Shown here one piece after another: positions 38,498 to 39,331 of a DNA stretch of 39,331 nt. How positions within the stretch are numbered: the stretch's first letter is position 1; each line of letters opens with the position of its first letter. The position numbers and the translations under genes are program-made. The notes under the pieces were generated by a model. That model had not been told where the DNA came from. It did no database searches and was given only the letters and a program-made list of their open reading frames with translations. Source of the stretch: Verrucomicrobiia bacterium (lineage in GTDB: Bacteria > Verrucomicrobiota > Verrucomicrobiia > Limisphaerales > JADLHS01); NCBI GenBank assembly GCA_011525685.1, contig WYBW01000026.1, forward strand, positions 1 through 39,331, in the 5' to 3' direction.

Positions 38498-39331
38498 ATG
38501 AAATTCGCGGCCGTGACTCACACATTCTCCAAGGATGGGATTGATCCATTTGACGACATCAACTGGGAGAAGCGAACCGCTGAAATCACCGACAAGAATC
38601 GAGTGGTCTTTCGCCAGACGAACATCCTTGTCCCCGCTTCCTGGTCTCAACTCGCCACGAATGTCGTGGCCTCAAAATATTTCTACGGGGAACAAGGAAC
38701 GAGCGAGCGGGAGAACAGCGTTCGACAGGTGATCCATCGCGTCTGCCGCACGATCGCCGATTGGGGCGTGAGGGACGGCTATTTCAGCAAAGAGGATGGC
38801 GACGTGTTTTACGCCGAATTGGTCTGGTTGTGCCTGCATCAGCATGGCGCGTTCAATTCGCCTGTGTGGTTTAATGTGGGCCTCCACCATGTTGACGGCG
38901 TCGGAAAGAATTCGACACACGGCAATTGGTTTTACAACCGGAAAACCGGGAAGGCGGAACGAGCCGCAACACAGTACGAATATCCCCAGTGCAGCGCGTG
39001 TTTCATCCAGTCCGTCGAAGACAACATGGAATCGATCATGGACCTGGCCAAGAGCGAGGCCCTGCTTTTCAAGTTCGGCTCTGGCACGGGCACGGATTTG
39101 ACGCCGTTACGTTCCAATCGCGAGAAGCTCTCTGGCGGCGGCCGCCCAAGCGGGCCGCTCTCGTTCCTCCAGGTTTACGACCAGGTCGCCGCGATCGTGA
39201 AATCGGGCGGCAAAACCCGTCGCGCGGCCAAGATGAACACGTTGCGTGATTGGCACGGCGACATTGAGGAGTTCATCGAAGCCAAGCAGAAGGAGGAGAG
39301 GAAAGCGTGGGCCTTGATTGAACAGGGCTAC
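38498..39331 (+). CDS. nrdJ: Vitamin B12-dependent (class II) ribonucleotide reductase, 5' part
   Basis: 278 codons, open to the window's end, so the gene is partial by truncation of the window. It reduces ribonucleotides to deoxyribonucleotides with adenosylcobalamin in the cytoplasm. Visible NrdJ text: 'NILVPASWSQLATNVVASKY', 'HGAFNSPVWFNVG', 'QCSACFIQSVEDNMESIMDL' (with the active-site Cys region), 'KFGSGTGTDLTPLRS' and 'GGRPSGPLSFL'. These match the large class II enzymes of Verrucomicrobiota/Planctomycetota. ATG 38498 is the first start before the conserved 'KDGIDPFDDINWEKRTAEI'. No good Shine-Dalgarno is visible. It is probably a chromosomal housekeeping gene marking the right flank of the integrase remnant. 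Confidence 0.92.
   Translation, partial: MKFAAVTHTFSKDGIDPFDDINWEKRTAEITDKNRVVFRQTNILVPASWSQLATNVVASKYFYGEQGTSERENSVRQVIHRVCRTIADWGVRDGYFSKEDGDVFYAELVWLCLHQHGAFNSPVWFNVGLHHVDGVGKNSTHGNWFYNRKTGKAERAATQYEYPQCSACFIQSVEDNMESIMDLAKSEALLFKFGSGTGTDLTPLRSNREKLSGGGRPSGPLSFLQVYDQVAAIVKSGGKTRRAAKMNTLRDWHGDIEEFIEAKQKEERKAWALIEQGY

Overview
The window is about 39 kb of GC-rich DNA (roughly 60% by eye) that looks like a Verrucomicrobiota chromosome of the Pedosphaera/Limisphaerales kind. This is inferred from a prepilin-type protein with an H-X9-DG tail, thrombospondin-3-type secreted proteins, a class II (B12-dependent) ribonucleotide reductase, abundant short hairpin repeats between genes, and a conserved MoxR/DUF58/DUF4129/DUF4350/RDD cluster. 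No species can be named from the sequence alone.

Left part (1-13.2 kb). A Uma2-family nuclease-fold gene (+) converges with nagA. From 13,188 down to 2,121 everything reads on the minus strand: GYF-RDD membrane protein, zinc/membrane protein, membrane protein, B-box-like zinc/membrane protein, then a repeat island, DUF4129-like and DUF4350 proteins, a larger repeat island, and the tightly overlapped set MoxR ATPase, DUF58, SpoIIM/DUF95 and RDD. Most joints overlap by 4 bp (ATGA). The set resembles the widespread MoxR-DUF58 membrane-module cluster, here split by two intergenic islands of hairpin repeats.

Middle (13.4-16 kb). An orphan OppF/DppF-type ABC ATPase, a small anchored hypothetical protein and a prepilin-like pseudopilin.

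Centre of interest (15.97-35.4 kb, +). A near-consensus sigma70 promoter (TTGACA-18-TAGGAT) precedes five closely spaced genes, all apparently exported by Sec: a TSP3-repeat protein, a PGWN-domain protein, a fibre-like protein ending in an intramolecular chaperone (Peptidase_S74), a 2506-aa protein with a long helical C-terminal third, and a 2311-aa SpvB/TcdB-mid/RHS protein. The last two match the sizes and order of a TcA gene followed by a fused TcB-TcC gene. I propose a secreted Tc/RHS-like giant complex with an associated fibre. The TcB-TcC assignment is strong; the TcA assignment is inference.

Right part (35.4-39.3 kb). Downstream lies a graveyard: a frameshifted, truncated phosphoketolase fragment and a detached remnant homologous to the last ~40 residues of the RHS protein. 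Then come an intact tRNA-Ser(CGA), a tyrosine recombinase beside it, a small MerR/excisionase-like HTH gene with a possibly leaderless promoter and a palindromic operator, and the 5' end of nrdJ running off the window.
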